A stretch of DNA of 64,000 nucleotides from NCBI GenBank assembly GCA_027625915.1, contig JANTQA010000047.1, forward strand, positions 5,952,001 to 6,016,000, in the 5' to 3' direction. Positions 1-12,765 of the stretch are shown here, one piece after another; the first letter of the stretch is position 1; each line of letters begins with the position of its first letter. This DNA comes from Anaeramoeba flamelloides. Its lineage: Eukaryota; Metamonada; Anaeramoebidae. Below the pieces are notes generated by a model. That model did no database searches and had not been told where the DNA came from. It worked only from the letters and a program-made list of their open reading frames with translations. The position numbers and the translations under genes are program-made.

Positions 1-703
1 GGCTAAAAAAGTTTAGATACTTGGTTTTTTGATCATAAGATATTTATACAAAATAGATTTGTTTTGAAAAACGAAATGCCTGGAAAGACTACATTTTTTC
101 AAAACATAAGAAGGTATTTAATTTTTTGGAATAATTTTTTGGAAAACCACCATATCAATTTCAAATTATTAATGATAAAACATTATTTAGTTTAGAGCAA
201 GACTGGAAAACTTGTCTTTAATTGCTTTTTTTGAAGGAAAATTTTCTATTCAAAAATTAAATCTTTAATAGACATCGGGTATTTGGTACTCATTTTCATT
301 AATGAGATTTACTTTTTGAGATTATTTATTACCAAGCGGGTTTTAAAAATTACAAATATATATTGGTAAATAAAACCATTTGTAACTTGGGTGATTGGTA
401 GTAGTTAGATTTTATCTTTTTTTTTTTGTTGAAGATAATAACAAAAAAGAGAAATTTATTTTCTCAACTTATAGAAAGAATCGTTTAATTTCAATTTTGA
501 TTTTAAAATCATTATACTTTGGTGGAGTGTGTTCCACTCGGTAAAGAAAAAAAGGAGTTGTATTTTTTCAAGAAAAAAATTCTAATAATATTTCAATTTT
601 TCACCAGAAAAAATGAAATGGTTTTTTGTATTTTTTTGAATTTCCAAAAAAAAAGCTACTTTCAACAATTTTGACTGGCCTTTAAATGATTTTGATTTTA
701 GTA
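1..703. other. Non-coding AT-rich stretch, no gene seen
   Basis: Homopolymer-rich sequence with no protein I can recognise on either strand. It runs up to the first family A element. Nothing with splice-like borders and coherent coding was found. Confidence 0.5.
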
Positions 704-874
704 CAGTCAGTTCCACTTTTAAGGCACAAATTTAAAACAAAAATTAAGGCACAAAATACAATTTCTTTTAAAATACTTTATGAATATAAAAATTCCAAAT
801 TTTGTTCCTTAATTTGAGATTTTTTTGAGCCTTAAATTTTGTTGTAATTTTGTGCTTTAAATTTGAAACTGAAG
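704..874. mobile_element. Family A MITE-like element, copy 1 (TA-flanked)
   Basis: The element begins CAGTCAGTTCCACTTTTAAG directly after TA (702-703). It ends in an inverted, slightly eroded version (AACTGAAG) directly before TA (875-876). The arms carry the repeated words AAGGCACAAA and its complement. TA target duplication and CAGT-type ends resemble non-autonomous Tc1/mariner derivatives; the superfamily is inferred. Related copies lie at 16513-16753, about 19740-20068 and 60530-60782. Confidence 0.75.
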
Positions 875-3386
875 TAACTAAAAAATAATAAAATGTTTGG
901 CATATTTTTGTTTTTTGTTTGTTTTTTGGCCTAAGATTCTAGGTTTTTATTGAACCGAAATTGTGAATCAAGAATCGTTTTAACCATATTCTCAATCGAA
1001 TTTAGATATTTATATTGATTTGAACAAATTCTTTTTTAAAAAACCATTATCCCTGTATTTTTTTAGAGAACTAAATTAATATTCAAATACTTCTGATAAC
1101 TGTATCTTTAGATACTCTTTGAATCAGAAGTCTCAAATTTAGACACTTCAAAATTCCCTCTTTAACATATTGGATAGTTCCATCTAACCCTTATCAATAA
1201 ACCCTTACCCCTATATTTTAAGAAATATATACCATTTTTCATTTTTTTTTTTTTTTTTTGAGATTTTTTAATGTAAACTATTAAACTTAAAATTGTTTAA
1301 TAAAAATAAGGGAAAAATTAAAAAAAATAAAAATGAAAAGTGTCCATTCCGAAGAGATAATAGATGAACAAAAATACTAACTATTTATACATGAATTTTT
1401 AAAGTATTGTATTATTACACTTCATAACAATTCTAAAGTAAAGAAACTAAATTAATTAAGAGGTAAATCCATTTATTTTAAATCGTATTGTTAATTGAAT
1501 ATTAAATAAAGAATCACAATTTCACACTTTGATTGAATTTGGAAATAATTTTGATTTTTACCAATATTTTGATCATTTTTTTTTTGATTTTTCAATGTTA
1601 ACTCCAATTCAATAAAAGGATTTTGGTGTGTCATAACTTTTGAATATGATTTATTGTTAAGAATATGGTGTTAAAAACACTCTATTTACTCAGAGAGGAT
1701 TTTGAATTAAGCATATTCATCGCTTCGAATTCAAAGAGCAAATAAAAAACGCTAGTAAAACATTTTAAATTTGATTTTCTTTTCTAAAAATTAGGTTGTA
1801 ATAAATATCAAAGGAAGAATATAAAATGAATATTATGAGAAAAAGAATTAAAAAAATAAAGTTAAAAATTGATAAGAAAAATGTTTTGAGTTTTTGGAAT
1901 TTAGATTTATTCAAACGATTATATAATCTAAAATTATTTGTATTTGGGATCCTTTTTACCTATTAGTGTGTCGAGTAATAGTTGCAAGGAAAGATTTATT
2001 AGTTAATGTCATCAATTTCTTTTTGGTTAATTTTCCGTGGTAATTTATATGTACCTTCATTGAAAACAATCCCAAAATCAGAATTTTGTACTTTTTTTAA
2101 GTTTTTTTTTCAATTGTTTTATGATTTTTTTCATAACTTTTATATCCCTTTATATATTGATCGAATACATTTTTTTTTTCTTGGAACATGTGCATATTTT
2201 ATAATTTCATTCTTTTCACCTTCTGTTGAGCATATATTTAAAATATTATGAGAAAACTTTAATTTGAATAGAGTTGTTGATGATTACCAGTACAAGATAG
2301 GTTTGTTTTTTTCCTTAAAGTATTAAGGAGAATGGATTATTTTGAGATCTCAAATATTAGTTTTTTTTGTTTTTTATATATTTACAATAAGATTACATTA
2401 TAAAAAAGTATTTATACTAAATATTTTTAAATGTATTTACCACATTAAATATTTCTGATAAAATATTTTCAAATTTTTATCAATCAAGTTGAAGATTGAT
2501 AAAAATAAACAAACAAATCTATTGATGATTTTTTGATTTTATTTTTTAGTTTTATTTTTGTAAATTTAATAAATTTTTTAAAAAAATAAATTCTTTGTAT
2601 TGTATCAAGTATTTGAAATTTGAAAAAAATTGAAAGAATATAAGAAACTGAAATCTTTCAGATTGCCAGACTGGAAGTCCCTTAAAGCCTTGAAAGTATT
2701 TATATTGATTGTGATATTCTTGTTCTTAAGAACTACGTTTCACATTGAAATTCAAAGTACCCTGTGTTCTAACCAGGTTCTAGGTGTTGGTAAATCTCAC
2801 AAAATTTTATACGGTGAATTCCAAGTAGCAAAAAATGGTATTTTTTGAATAAATTTTAGTCTCTTTGTAATATCTCGAAATGACAAAGAAGGTTGGGGCA
2901 AAAATCAGCTTTTTGAGAAAATTACTTTTTAGAACAATTTTTAAAACCCTGAGAAATTGTTGGGATGTTTAAAATATATTTATTTGGTTATGGGATTAAG
3001 TTGAAAGGGTTTCAAAAATTGTTCTAAGAGATCAAAATTGAGAGAAATTCCAAAAATTTGATAAGTCTGTTGTTTTTCAAATTAGACTTTTTTTGAATAG
3101 TTTCTACCATAAATTATTTGGTATTGTCTTGAATCCACTATAATCCTCATTTCCCAAAAAAGAATGATCATTTTTTCTCCAACATAATACAAAATAATTT
3201 TTTTTTTTAAAAAACAAATAAACTGTCTAATTTTTGCAAATTTTTTTTCATTCAGATCCTTTCATGAAAAATTCATCAAAACCTTTCCCACATAAGCCCC
3301 CAACCCAATTTATATCCAAACTGTCAATTGGGTTTTGAGAGACACGATCCAAACAAAAAAAAATTTAACAAAAAAACATCAACCCA
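875..3386. other. Non-coding stretch upstream of the transposase
   Basis: AT-rich DNA without a recognised gene. A 72-codon open frame at 2630-2848 (+) has slightly less biased composition than its surroundings but matches nothing I know and begins at TTG. The left terminus of the transposon starting near 3387 should lie here, but I could not find a convincing terminal inverted repeat or target duplication. Confidence 0.45.
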
Positions 3387-6271
3387 ATGTTTGGTGTGTT
3401 TGGCACAGATCCTTTTGTTCAAAAATTAATTCGAGGAGATACTATCCTCAAAAGCATGGCGGGAACTTCAATTTTCCCCATAAAGGAAAGAACACAAAAC
3501 CAAAAACAAAAGTGCAAAAAAAGATTTATTTTTGTAAGAATTGCTTATGATTTATGGAACAGTTGGAACAAAATGGGCAGCCCAATAATCAAAACTTGGG
3601 ATGAGTGGATAAATAAATTAAACAATCAAGAATCTTCAGAAACAGAAACAGACATAGACACAACTTCTGATTCTGACTACAAAGATGAGGGGGGAGATGA
3701 TGAAACAAAAACGTCCAATCTAGAACACCAACCCTCTTATAATGAGGAAGAACTCCGAATATATCGGATGATGGAAGAGGCGAATGGGAAAGAATTACAA
3801 ACAAAAATATTCACAAAGCAAAAAAAAGAAGAAAAAGAAAAGAAGAAAGAAGAAAAAAGAAACCAAATAGAAAGATTACAAAAAAAATTTCAGCCAAAAG
3901 AAGATCAAATTATCAGACAAAAATCTTTGGAAAGTGGTAAAGAACCATTAAAACCGAGTATAAATTCTGAACTTTTGTCCCCACATTCCAATTATTTAGT
4001 TGATTCTGATCAAATGATCTTACTCTTAAATAATGTCCATTGTCCATGTGGCAGAAAGAAACTGCTGGTTGATATCAAAGAGGGGTATGGTTCATTTAAA
4101 GCAGTTTTATTGTGCCCAAACTGCCCACTTAAACAATGGGAGTCCAATCAAGAAGAGTTCTATTTTTCAAAGAAAATAGAACAAAAAGCAAAGCAAAAAA
4201 ACAGAATAAAGCTAAATTTAAAACAGAAATCGGGCAGCGAAAGATAATTGCTTCTGTTTTATCTGGTAATTTTTATGAAAATTACCGTGAACAAATGGAA
4301 ATTTGAGGGCTTTCTTATTTTAAAAAAAGTTCCTATTATAGAACCATCGTTGGATTGATTGAAGAAACAAATATTTTATTTCAACAACATTTGGAAGAAA
4401 ATAGATCTAAAATGGACTTGAAAAATTTAACAATTTGTATTGATGCGGGTTGGTCAAGTAGAAGAAATGCAAATGAGTGTTGTTTCATTGTAATTGATAA
4501 TAAAACAAAATTATTATTTGACCTCATTGTTATAACAAGGGAGAACTATTCTGGTGCAAGTGGGAACATGGAAGCTGAGGCGGCTAGAATTTTTTGTAAC
4601 AAGCACAAAAAAGGAATTAATTTAATAGGTGTCGTCAAAGATGGTGACACCAAGTTAGCTAAAATTTTTGAAGCTACTTGGAAAAGTGTAAAAATTTTAA
4701 AAGACCTTAACCATCTTTTAAAAAACCTTCGAGAAAAAATTCAAAAAGAATCTACCTTTACTTGTGTAAAAAAGATTAAAGTTTCGATGACACAATGGAT
4801 TATATCAAAATGTAAAAAAAGTTGGCACAATTTAGAATTAAAAATACATTTACAATTATCCATTTTCCATTTTTTAAATTATCATCATTGTTGCGATCAT
4901 ATTGAAAAATTTCAGGACAGATATGATTTCCCTGATTTAAATATTAAAGATAAAAGATTTTTGATTGAAAAAAAAATCAAAATACAAAATAACATTTCAA
5001 ATTATTTAAATATTTTGGAGAACAATAAGGAAATACTCGAAAAAAAATTACACAGCAAAAATGAAACAAAAAGGGATAGAAAGCATTGGAAACATGTTAT
5101 TGATGAAATTAATCATAAATATAATTATTTTTTTGAAAAAAAGGTCAATCTGTACAATAATAATATCAATTTTTTGCAAGAATCTGAAATTGAAGAAGAA
5201 AAAAGTTTTCAATTGTCTCCACAATTAATCGAATTAAGTAATCTTATTGATGAACTTTCTGATCGATCAGAAGTATTTTTTACTGCAGGATCTACAAACA
5301 AGAATGAAAGTTTTATGAATTCAAGGACGAAATTTATTGAAAAGAGGATTAATGCAGTTAAACAATGGGAAATGAGGTGCCAATTCTCTGCTTTAAATAG
5401 GGAATTACCCGAATGGAAAACAATTTTAATGGACACACTTGGCTTTAAAATAAATTTACCTCAAATCATTTCCCAACATAACAAAAATGTCGAAAAACAA
5501 TATGAAAAGGTCCGACAAAACACAAGCGAATATAAAAAGGGGAGATTTATACGAAAGCTAAAAAATTATTCAAAAGAAAACCGAAGAAAAGAAGAGGGTC
5601 ATTATCTTTTTAAAGGTAAAAAAGATGACCAAAATTCGAAAAGAAATAAAAAATATTCATGTAGATATGAGTGCACTACTTTGTATAAAACTCAATTATC
5701 ACGCCTCATATATGAAATAATATTTCACCAAAGAGTGCCAGTTATGAGGGAAAAGGATATAATCTCAAAAGATTTATTACTAACGAAAAAAAAACTTTAT
5801 TTGGTAAAAAATTATTTAAACAAAATTTTGAAAAATCTTCAAGAAAGAATTACAAAAAATGATCTCATGAAAGACAAATTAAATTTTAGAAAAAAAAAGG
5901 AAGCTTTAAAAACTCTTCTAAATTATATAGTAGAATTCGAAAACACATATAAAATTAAAACCAAACCTCGCCGGTCAAAAACATTAATCATTAACCCAGA
6001 AGAATTTCAACAAGATATTGAAATTTTCAAAGAAATAGACGATGACGAGGAAGAAACCGAAGATGGTTTGATTGAAGAAAATTGTCAAGAAAAGGACATT
6101 TTCCAAGAGAGTGAATTGGAAGAAATAGAAGAGATAATCACAAATGAGAGAAAACCATTAAGTAATATAAATGACGACAGGGTTTTTAGTATAACTTTTG
6201 ATAAACGATTACCCTCTTCTTTTGTTAACAATACTCTCTTATTTGAAATCGAGAGAAGTAAAAAAAAATAA
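3387..6271 (+). pseudogene. Mutator-like DDE transposase, decayed (DNA transposon)
   Basis: Two open frames, 3387-4247 (286 codons) and 4355-6271 (638 codons), read as one transposase. The first has an acidic, Lys-rich body and near its end a zinc-ribbon-like CPCG...CPNC pair. The second has the catalytic core: D in ICIDAGWSSRR (residue 30), the ASGNMEAEAA motif (about 67-76), KDGDTK (95-100) and DLNH (117-120). A long helical insertion follows, then NKNES with the likely catalytic E (318). This order matches Mutator-like transposases of the type found in many invertebrate and protist genomes; a Kolobok assignment is possible. The join is damaged. Coding-like sequence from about 4220 runs in the second frame, so there is a +/-1 shift near 4190-4230 and a TGA at 4304-4306 before GLSYF. 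The C-terminus is Glu-rich. No terminal repeats were recognised. Confidence 0.8.
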
Positions 6272-7512
6272 AGTTATTATTTTCTTTTTTTTTCAAAAAA
6301 AAACAATTTAGGGTAGTGGCTAACATGTAAATATTTCTTCTTCTTTTTTAATGAATTTTTCAAGAAACTAGAAATGAATATTTCACTATAAATATTCAGC
6401 TATTTCTTGAAAATAAAAGTTCGGTTATCGTAAGAAAGTTGTTAATACAAATTATTCTCAATTTTTTCACTTTACCAATATTATTTAAAAAAAATTAATT
6501 TTATGTTTTATTGAATTATTTTATGTTTTGTTTTATTTTATTTTATTTGAGGGTGATCAAAACATTGAACCTTTCATTGGTAATAGAGAAAAATATGTTT
6601 TATTTTATTGCTGATATTAGTAAATTGTATTTTTATTGAGTTTTCAAGTGAATTTAAAATTTAGAAGTGTTTTTTCGAAACAGTGTTTGATATTATCATT
6701 AAGATCTTCATTTTTTTGATCTTCAAGAAACTCGTTGTTAAATTTCTTTTTCATTTTTTCGTTTCTCAACAAGGTTGATCAAGTTTACCTATCTCAAAAT
6801 TTCTTTTTCATTTTTTTGATGAAAAATGAAAAAAAATGATTTTTTGATCCAAATTGGAAAATATTTCGAAGATCATAAATTCACTGTTCAAATAGAATTG
6901 AACCAAAAGGTGTTAAGACAAATTGATAAATCCGACACGTAGTCCTTAAGAATAAGTTAAAAATTGAAAACATTTCAAACTTGTAAAAGTAACTGTAAAT
7001 AATATTTAGAACAGCTTGGGTAATGATTTTGTTTTTATAGATTTGAAATGGAAATTAGGAAATGTAAGAAACAAATTGTGTAAAATCTTAGAAAGGTAAT
7101 ATTGTGAAAATTGAGAAATTTATTGGTATTGTTGGATTTTTATCCTGTTATTAATGATATTTGAATTATAAATGTGAAAAAATTTTTACTACATTTTAAA
7201 TTTTTTTCTTTTTGAAATAGACTTCTCAGAAACGAAGCAAGGTGCAATTTGTGACTCTTTTCTCTTTTTGAAAAAAGTAAATTGAAAATGAAGTGAAAAT
7301 TTTTCCCATTTACAAATCAAATAATAATAAGATAAATTCTCAGTCGGTAAATTTAACTTAGATTAGAGAACTCTTTCAACAGTGTTTTTATTAACAAAAT
7401 TACCGTTTTCACCAGGATATGTAGTCCTTAACTTTTTATTTGGAAATTGAACCAAAATAATTTCATTTTTTGTTTTTCCACTACTAATTTTTTTTGATTC
7501 AAAAACGGATTA
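6272..7512. other. Intergenic, with a degraded family C end near 7230-7335
   Basis: No gene was recognised. The stretch around 7230-7335 resembles the right half of the family C elements at 12166-12332 and 29670-29835: an AATTGAAAATGAAGTGAAAA-type word, then CCCATTTACAAATCAAATA. The rest is homopolymer-rich AT sequence. Confidence 0.4.
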
Positions 7513-9086
7513 ATGACAACAATATTTAGTAAGATTTTTTTTTCTTTTTTTTTCTCACCTTTTTTTTTTTTAATCTCCACTAAAATGTTACTTTTTTTTG
7601 ATTCGTTTCTCTTTTTTGATTTCAAAAAATAATTCACAAAAAAATAACCAATAACAAAAAAAAAAAAAACAACATCAAACCCAAAAAACATAAAAAAATT
7701 TTGTTCTTCAAAGAAAAAAACTGTTCACTTCATAATTCAATTAAAAACAGCTTTTGTAACACCTGCTTAAAATTGATTTGCGATCAATGCAAACCTGATC
7801 ACGAGAAGCATGAGGTAATGGATTTAGACGCTGCGATTAGTAAGTACTCTATGGAATATTTACCACGCGAAGAAGAGTTGAAGAAAGCACTTGATCTAAC
7901 CAGCGACTACCTGCAGAAGAGCGAACAAGAGGAGAAGAGAATAAACGAAAAAAGGCACCAGAGTTTAGATTACATTGAGGAACAATTGGGGCAAGTCGAA
8001 GAGATCATGAATGACAAAAACGAAGACTTCACTGAGAACATCGAATGGGAGTTTGGGAAAAGGAATGAAGAATTAGAAAAGCTTGAAGGCGAAACTGAAA
8101 AGATGATTTCAACACTTGAAGAAACTGTTAACAATTACCAAAGTCTTGTCGACAAATTAGAATCGAACGAACCCAAAGAGATCCTCTCAACCTTGCAAAA
8201 ATTTAAAGAAACGAAAGAATTGATCAAGCCATTCAAAGAGAGTATATTTACACAAGACATCGATCATAATCTATATATCCAGTCAAGGCAATTATACTCA
8301 ATTAGCTCTCTGGAATTGTATGGGCATGATTTCTCTGGTTCTATTTGGACTGTACCAGAAAAAATATTTAAAAATTGGGAATTTGAATCCAAGATTGAGA
8401 TCTTAACAAAGGATATGAGCTTCTTTGATCAAACTGTTACCGTTACAGGGAGGATCATTGGCGATGGCTATAGCCAAAAAGTTTCTTTTAAAAGGGAAAA
8501 GAATGCAAAGAATATCTTTGTCCTGCAATCGAAACTTGCTGGGCATGGTGACTACGAAATCATTTTGCAAGTTAACGAATTTGATCTGCCCAAATGCAAA
8601 TTATTTATTCAAGACAACAAATATACCGTCTGTAAATGGGACAAAAACAATGCTACGAACACATCTTATTCCACCCATTATAACATAACAAACAATCAAT
8701 TGACAGCAACAAAATCCCAAAACAACGGAACAATCAGTTGCCTGAGATCAACGCAAATATTTAAAACAGGACCAATCAAATTTGGAATCAAGATCGATAA
8801 AATGGGATCTAATGCAAACACAGACGGAAACACTCAAATAGGTATCACTTCCTCTAATTATAGATTTGCTGACTCTTGGTTGAAGAGCACAAACTCTTTT
8901 TATATTGGAGGCAATCAATTAAAAGAAAACGATATTATCGAAATTCAAGTTGATTTTGGTAAAGAATTAGCCTACATTTTTAATAAGGATAAAAAAATCA
9001 AGGAACAGTCAATAAAAGGATGGAATGGCATTTATTTGGCTTGTGCTTTCAGGCAAACATCAACTCAAATTTCACTTCTTTTATAA
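7513..9086 (+). CDS. TRIM-like protein: B-box zinc finger, coiled coil, SPRY-like C-terminus
   Basis: The large exon has no ATG before the zinc finger. I therefore infer a 16-nt first exon (7513-7528: MTTIF plus one base), a GTAAG donor at 7529, an acceptor AG at 7712-7713 and a second exon 7714-9086. The phases agree and give about 462 residues. The B-box ligands are C9, H12, C20, C23, C28, C31, H35 and H38. Residues ~50-180 are heptad-rich, charged coiled coil. A middle region (~200-300) looks beta-rich. The last ~140 residues (from about 320, ending ISLLL) have the pattern of a SPRY/B30.2-like fold, including a GNTQIGI-type strand. No RING precedes the B-box, so ubiquitin-ligase activity cannot be claimed. 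A role as an oligomeric adaptor is inferred from the architecture. The first-exon model is less sure than the gene itself. Confidence 0.8.
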
Positions 9087-9126
9087 ATCATTCATCTTTT
9101 CTAATTGTTTAACTATATACATACAA

Positions 9127-9163
<37 letters not shown>

Positions 9164-12100
9164 TATACACTATATTCAGCTTTTATTCTTATTTTTTTTT
9201 TTATTTTTAAAATTAGTTCTTTAAAGATACTCTTTTTATTTTTGTTCTAATAATATATCTATTTGTGATATATAATAATTTAGTTATGATAATATTCAGT
9301 AAAAAATGGAATCATAATAAACTCAAAAATAAAATTTATTCATTAAATTTTTTGTCTTGATCTTTATATTTTCTTCTTTTATTTCGAAATATATGGTTTT
9401 TTTTTGTGAATACGATCAAATCTCAAACACAGGAAATTTAAAAAAACCTTGGAAATCCAATTTTTCTTATCAATTGAAAAAAGTGTTTACAAAATTTGAA
9501 AACATATTCCCATTTTATAGATAAAAATAAAAATCATTGAATAATTATTAACTAAACTAAATTCCATAAATTTGGATAAAGTTTAAATAGTTGAAAGAAT
9601 AACAATACTACACTTTACATTCAATTTGAAAATAATTTTTATTTTGCAAACGAAACTAGATTTCAAAAATTTTGACTCACTTTTGATTGTTAATGGAAGT
9701 TGTTTTGAGGGTTTATTCCAGTATTCTTCTCAAAAAAAGATTTTCAAATTTTTGGAAGAGAAATATTTTTTCTTAATTTTGCAAATTTTATTTTTGCTTT
9801 TTGAAATTTTTGTTTTTCTCTTTCTTTTTCTTGTTTTTTGTAAAAGATCTTTTGGAAAAAAAAAAGATCTTCGAAAAGACAAATAATCATACTGAAAATT
9901 AAGACTATGTAATGTCTTTTAAAATGAATTTAATTATTAACAAAAAATCTACTTGTTAAATTTTTTTCAAGTTAAAGTTCAGTAATAAAAAATCGGTAAT
10001 TACTCGTTTCAAAAATTGTTACTCACTTTTTTTTTTAGTTTTTAGTTTTCGTTTTTTTAGTTTTCCAATTATTAGGTTTTTTGTATAGTTAGAATGATTG
10101 TAAAGTGAATTACAAATCATATTTAATTATTAATTGTTCTTGAATACTAAAGGATATTTTTTTTTTTTTCAATTTATTATTTCAGGTGAGTCACATATTT
10201 TTGAAATAGTGTTTATTATAAAACCACATTTGAGTAACCTAGTATTAATAATTTTATAAGTAATCATGTTTATCCAAATAATTCAAAAAAATTCAAAAAA
10301 AACAAAAAAAAAATTACTCTGTCCAAAATAATGAAACGAGCTGAACAAAAAATCTGTATATAAATTTGTTGAAATTTCGCCAACAAATATTGATTGATCA
10401 AATGATAAGATACCATTGGCCAATTGTATGTGGTTTTTCTATTTAATAACCTTAATACTAACATTCTCTCAACCATTGATAAAAAATTACAGATCTAACC
10501 AAACATATTTCGTAACGGGAAAAAAGGAAATGAAAGCAAAAGAAAAAAGATTAAAAATGAAATAGTTTGTAAAATCAAAATTATTTCCAAATTACATGTA
10601 AATTGTTTTATTGTTATTTTTTCAAATTGTTTAAAATGTATCCAAATTTTTGGTGTTTAGTTTATTTGAATCAATATTTATACATATATAAACATTGATA
10701 AAGGGCAACATAAAATTTTAGCTTCAACGTAGATTTGTCTATAATTAAAATATGCTGTATTTGGACAGAAATAATAACAGTAATATATGTCCACATGGTT
10801 CCTTTATCTCTAAAAAATCTATTATAAATATAATTTCACAATTAATATTTAGTTTTTTGCTAATGATCAAAATTAAAATATTTTGATTTTGGAATTATTC
10901 TATTATGCTTTTCCAAATATAAAAATAGAAACTCAAAATAATAATATTATAGTATTCTAATAATTCATATTTAGAACTTACTAAAGTAACTTTTTTTTTT
11001 TTATTTTTTTAATTTCAAAGATTAACAGAATAATCATTAACATAAAATCCCAAATACTGGCTAATTCTGTTCCATTTTTATGAAAACTATTTGTTGTCAC
11101 AATATTATTCTAAATATTTCATAAATAATTATTCAAAATAATCTATTATTTAATTATTTACTCCGAATATAACATATTTAAAAAATAAAAAACTGAAAAA
11201 AAGGTGATTATTTAACTCAGTATTACGAAAAAAAAAAAAAATTATTTTATTTGGTATAGTGAAAATTGTTGTTTCAACCTTAAACTTGAACAACAATCCA
11301 GATTTTTTCTAATTTTTTTAGGTTGTTTTTATTCAATTAAAACAGAAAAAATTGATTTGTGCTGTTCTTTGAATTAAAAAATTATATATTTTTTCAAGTT
11401 TAAAATAATTATTGTTATTTTTTAATAAAAAAAGTAGATTTTTTAAACCGAGTTATTTTAGAACTGAGTGGTTTTATTTTTAAAATGTATTTGTGTAAAC
11501 ATCCTTCCTTGCTTCTGTATACCCGAAGATTTCATTCTTCTTTCTAAGGAAATAAAAGTAATTTGAACTAATTCAGAAAAATGTTGAATTTTGAACTTTT
11601 TCAAATGTGGGAAATATGTCAAACTTTTAAGGACTAGGTTTTTAGGTGAAAAAAGTGAAATAATGTATAAAATCACCCTTGAATAAGTTATGTAATCCAA
11701 GTAATATTTGTCCAAGTAGAATTTCTTTTCGAAAAAATGAGAAATTTTCATAATTTCAACAATTTTCACAATTTTTACCTTGTTAGATCATGCCAAATTT
11801 TGATTTTAATATTTTAGAATTTCCATTTCAACTTTCGGAACTCACACTATTTTCTAGAGCTGTTCTACAGATTTTTTAAATATGCTTTTTCAATTCTGAA
11901 ATGTTCTCAAATTTGAAATTGTACTTGAAAATCCACAAAAGGCATTTTTTGCAATTATTTTTTTTGTTATTTTCAATTTTGCTTTTCATTGAAAAACAAA
12001 GAAAAATAGTCTTCATGAAAATGTAAAGATGTTAAAAAAATTTTTTTTTTTTTTTTTTTTGTCCAATTTCTTCAGATTGAAAATTTTTTTTGAGAAGCGA

Positions 12101-12165
12101 AAGTGAAATAACACAATTACTCAACCCCCTCAAGGGTCCAAACTTAGTCCTTAATTTTAATAATT
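9087..12165. other. Intergenic, no gene recognised
   Basis: AT-rich sequence with a (TA)n microsatellite at about 9132-9160. Short open frames at 9626-9886 (+), 10270-10476 (-) and 11458-11769 (-) show homopolymer-driven composition (Phe/Lys/Ile) and match no family I know. The 11458-11769 frame (103 codons) is the least biased and could be a decayed coding remnant. Confidence 0.45.
9132..9160. repeat. (TA)n microsatellite
   Basis: Uninterrupted TA dinucleotide tract about 45 bp past the stop codon of the TRIM-like gene. It probably lies in or near its 3' UTR. Confidence 0.9.
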
Positions 12166-12332
12166 ATACTGGTATTTGAATTTCAAATGGGAAATTTTTT
12201 CACTTGGTTTACAATTTCCTTTTTCAAACAAAACTCCAATTTACAACCTGACCCTGTAGGGAAACTCTGTTTGTCATAAATAAGGAAAATGAATTAAAAA
12301 TATTTTCCCATTTAGACTTCAAATACCAGTAT
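12166..12332. mobile_element. Family C MITE-like element, best-preserved copy
   Basis: The ends are ATACTGGTATTTGAA and the inverted TTCAAATACCAGTAT. They fit a TA target duplication around CTGGTATTTGAA termini. Subterminal AAATGGGAAA words are also inverted. The centre contains a small GC-richer patch (CCTGACCCTGTAGGG). Copies or parts occur near 7230-7335, 20240-20435, 29670-29835 and 41612-41735. Confidence 0.7.
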
Positions 12333-12765
12333 TGGAAAATAGCTTTGAAAGTTAGTTTACTTTTGAGTAATCAGATTTTTTCATTGTTATTCAATTTCAA
12401 GAAGTGGTAAAATTATTTTGGTTGTGTAGCACTCAGTTTTTTTCTTGGTTTTTCAATTTCAAGATGCTAGGTTATTTTTTTTTGAATTTGCTATTAAATT
12501 TACTTGAAGATTGTTTTTAGTTTACTATTACCTTAAACCAGAAAAAATAGTGATCTTTTGGACAGATTGATAATCACATAATTTACAAAAAATTATTGAA
12601 TGTTTTCAGATTTTAAATAACAATCTAATCAAGAAAATAATTAACTTGAGTTAATTCAAAAAAAAAGACTTTAAAGATAATAATTTATGGTAATTCTACG
12701 TTTTGAAACTGCTATAAATGAAAATTTATTTTTTTTTAATTCTTACTCTTCTATAATTATACCGA

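Noticed and set aside
1190-1225. Telomere-like ACCCTTA repeats
   Set aside because: Only two or three imperfect copies, not a tandem array, and not at a window end.
2006-2251. 81-codon frame, Phe-rich
   Set aside because: Its composition is explained by T homopolymers; no motif and no splice partner.
4304-4306. TGA reassigned to Trp in this organism
   Set aside because: Host genes use TGG for Trp and at least the nitroreductase ends on TGA. The single case lies in a transposon copy.
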